The notes beneath the pieces are model-generated. The model saw only the letters and a program-made list of their open reading frames with translations, made no database searches and was not told where the DNA came from. From Lachnospiraceae bacterium UBA5902 (lineage in GTDB: Bacteria; Bacillota; Clostridia; Lachnospirales; Lachnospiraceae), in NCBI GenBank assembly GCA_002431865.1, contig DJEI01000004.1:352-8869 (forward strand): a stretch of DNA of 8,518 bases, read 5' to 3'. Below are positions 7,293 through 8,518 of this stretch, piece by piece (within the stretch, counting starts at the first letter, position 1; each line of letters begins with the position of its first letter). The position numbers were made by a program, and so were the translations under genes.

Positions 7293-7598
7293 AATTATAG
7301 GGAAAAAGCGTTGAAGGAGACTACCGGACAACAGGACATGACAGGGAATATGGTCACCGACTGAGAGCCATAACATGACACCATGTCTGGTGGAACACTA
7401 CCGGAGCTGATAAGTTGAAGCCTACGTGGATTAACATCCTAAGAGGTCTAGGTTTATCCGAAGCATTCACGTTACGAATGAAGAGAGGAATCCATCTTGG
7501 ATATATTTATATAGATGGTTTCAATGCGGGTGGTACCGCGGATGTAACACATGTACATTCGTCCCGAGGTCAAAGCACATTTGACTTCGGGATTTTTT
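7293..7598 (+). promoter_or_regulatory. T-box riboswitch leader controlling aspS
   Basis: The T-box core GGGTGGTACCGCG is at 7528-7540. It can form the standard antiterminator: CGGG (7527-7530) with CCCG (7563-7566), a TGGTACC bulge (7531-7537), and GCG (7538-7540) with CGT (7560-7562). This competes with the terminator at 7562-7598. Stem III is probably 7488-7497 with 7513-7522. A plausible Stem I pairs CTACC (7321-7325) with GGTGG (7389-7393), GACATG (7335-7340) with CATGTC (7382-7387), and TATGG (7349-7353) with CCATA (7368-7372). The internal loop between the last two helices shows GAC followed by A at 7377-7380, an aspartate codon in the right kind of place for a specifier. T-box leaders read through when the cognate tRNA is uncharged. 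The downstream aspS gene fits an aspartate-sensing leader. The family is certain; the specifier assignment is inference. Confidence 0.95.
7562..7598 (+). terminator. Regulated terminator of the T-box leader
   Basis: TCCCGAGGTCAAA (7562-7574) pairs with TTTGACTTCGGGA (7580-7592), a 13-bp stem with one G-U pair and a five-base loop, followed by six T. Its 5' arm overlaps the bases needed for the antiterminator, as expected for a transcriptional T-box switch. Confidence 0.93.
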
Positions 7599-7610
7599 AA
7601 TGGGTAAATA

Positions 7611-7908
7611 ATAATCACAAAAATATATCAATGTGTATAGCATATATATTCTGGTATGAATTCATGGAATATAGATATGTTTGGAACTTAGAAGAACTTA
7701 ATGTTCTATCTGTAAATCAGCCATGTTTGAACACGATGTTCAAACAAGTCGCCAGTGAGCCATGGACGGCGAATTGGCGACGGTGGCGTTCGATGAGAAA
7801 ATATAAATTAGAACATTTAGTTCTTCTTAGTTTCAATACATCCTATATGGAATGAATTTATATTAGAATATATATGAAGTAGAGAGTAGCACATATTTTT
7901 GTGATTAT
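7611..7908. repeat. 298-bp giant imperfect inverted repeat (MITE-like element or structured RNA) in the aspS leader
   Basis: The two ends are perfect inverted copies over 16 bp (7611-7626 and 7893-7908). Inward, 7641-7652 pairs perfectly with 7865-7876, 7653-7665 pairs with 7852-7864 by Watson-Crick plus three G-U pairs, 7669-7674 pairs with 7843-7848, and 7681-7708 pairs with 7809-7836 with one G-U and two T-T mismatches. The central 7715-7790 holds two further hairpins: a perfect 10-bp stem (7724-7733 with 7737-7746) and a 7-bp stem (7748-7754 with 7775-7781). No credible protein is encoded. The stretch 7599-7937 has no gene. A TA dinucleotide flanks the repeat core on both sides (7612-7613, 7906-7907), compatible with a mariner/IS630-type target but uninformative because TA is its own complement. 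Confidence 0.85.
7724..7746. repeat. Perfect 10-bp hairpin inside the giant inverted repeat
   Basis: TGTTTGAACA and TGTTCAAACA flank the triloop CGA. It is immediately followed by a second hairpin, GTCGCCA (7748-7754) with TGGCGAC (7775-7781), whose 20-base loop includes the palindrome CCATGG (7760-7765). Together they cap the long stem as a forked structure. Confidence 0.8.
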
Positions 7909-7937
7909 CGAACCAAAACAAAAAAGGAGATAGGAAA

Positions 7938-8518
7938 ATGCAGGCAAACATTTACAGAGACATGACAATGGCGCAAGTATCAGAAGACCTTGTCGGAAAA
8001 GAAATCAGACTCGCCGGATGGGTAGAGAACATCCGTGATCACGGTGGCGTATCTTTCGTGGATTTACGCGACATGTATGGTGTAATGCAGGTCGTTATGC
8101 GTGATACAACGTTGCTCGATGGAATTACAAAGGAGCAGTGTATCTCCGTAGCAGGACTGGTACAGCATCGTGACGAGGAAACATACAATCCGAAGATTCC
8201 AACCGGAACAATCGAGCTGGAAGCACATGAGGTAGATATCTTAGGAAAGGTGTACAAGCAGCTTCCATTTGAGGTGACAACCTCCAAGGAGGTCCGTGAG
8301 GATGTCCGCCTGAAATATCGTTATCTGGATCTTCGTAACCGCAAGGTAAAGGATAACATGATCTTCCGTTCCAACGTAATTTCATTCCTGCGTCAGAAGA
8401 TGACAGAGATGGGATTCCTGGAGATTCAGACACCAATCCTTTGCGCATCTTCTCCAGAGGGTGCACGTGATTATATCGTGCCATCCAGAAGATACAAGGG
8501 TAAGTTCTATGCACTTCC
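7938..8518 (+). CDS. aspS: Aspartyl-tRNA synthetase, N-terminal part (runs off the window)
   Basis: The ATG at 7938 has AAAGGAG with its GGAG at 7926-7929, 8 nt upstream. The 193 visible codons encode the N-terminal OB-fold anticodon-binding domain (LAGWVENIRDHGGVSFVDLRD, split here as residues about 25-45) and the start of the class II catalytic domain, with YRYLDLR at about 131-137 and the signature SSPEGARDYIVPSR further on. The PEGARD stretch is characteristic of AspRS rather than of AsnRS or LysRS. The enzyme charges tRNA(Asp) with aspartate in the cytoplasm. The rest of the catalytic core and the bacterial GAD insertion would lie beyond the window, so I cannot say whether it is discriminating or non-discriminating toward tRNA(Asn). 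Expression is under the T-box leader, and the transcript must also cross the 298-bp inverted repeat. Confidence 0.97.
   Translation, partial: MQANIYRDMTMAQVSEDLVGKEIRLAGWVENIRDHGGVSFVDLRDMYGVMQVVMRDTTLLDGITKEQCISVAGLVQHRDEETYNPKIPTGTIELEAHEVDILGKVYKQLPFEVTTSKEVREDVRLKYRYLDLRNRKVKDNMIFRSNVISFLRQKMTEMGFLEIQTPILCASSPEGARDYIVPSRRYKGKFYAL

Noticed and set aside
7415..7600. A 61-residue plus-strand open frame
   Set aside because: It lies wholly inside the T-box leader and covers the antiterminator and terminator; it is a chance frame.
7631..7855. A 74-residue plus-strand open frame
   Set aside because: It falls inside the giant inverted repeat and has no protein-like features; the sequence is explained by base pairing.
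7611..7908. CRISPR array or tRNA gene in the gap before aspS
   Set aside because: There are no regularly spaced direct repeats and no cloverleaf; the structure is one long hairpin with two inner hairpins.
7606..7912. Target-site duplication proving transposition
   Set aside because: The only matching flank is TA, which any palindromic extension would also give; no longer direct repeat is seen.
8039..8514. Minus-strand open frames at the right edge
   Set aside because: They are antisense to aspS, whose frame is unmistakable.

Overview
The window looks like chromosomal DNA from a low-to-mid GC Firmicute, most likely a gut clostridium of the Lachnospiraceae type. The grounds are AGGAG-type ribosome binding sites, a T-box leader in front of aspS, and a large secreted protein whose modules (DUF6273-like head, beta-helix, Ig-like and InlB-like repeats, TGD-type wall anchor) are typical of that group. 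The genus is inference; no rRNA or other marker is present.

Layout. (1) 1-607, minus strand: the 5' part of a MerR-family regulator, running off the left edge. (2) 608-720: divergent intergenic region with a textbook MerR-type promoter (19-bp spacer filled by a perfect dyad) pointing right. (3) 721-5532: one gene for a 1603-aa modular surface protein, ended by a strong terminator at 5561-5606. (4) 5607-5767: AT-rich gap with a GTTAG/CTAAC inverted repeat and a possible promoter. (5) 5768-6698: an alpha/beta-hydrolase gene broken by one extra G in a six-G tract. (6) 6757-7239: a YbaK/EbsC-type aminoacyl-tRNA deacylase. (7) 7240-7598: promoter and T-box leader with its own terminator. (8) 7611-7908: a 298-bp imperfect giant hairpin between the T-box terminator and the next gene. 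(9) 7938-8518: the start of aspS, running off the right edge.

How the parts work together. The regulator and the surface protein probably form a divergent pair: the MerR protein would bind the dyad inside the over-long spacer and switch the surface protein gene on when it binds its small-molecule effector. The hydrolase and ybaK appear to be ordinary metabolic or housekeeping genes with weak candidate promoters of their own. aspS is controlled by uncharged tRNA through the T-box; the large hairpin lies inside the read-through transcript and is either a MITE-like insertion or an additional RNA structure.

The most interesting items are the 298-bp hairpin in the aspS leader, the MerR-type promoter driving a giant surface protein, the G-tract frameshift that separates the catalytic serine of the hydrolase from its aspartate and histidine, and the T-box with an apparently short Stem I and an unusual tRNA-end-pairing base.
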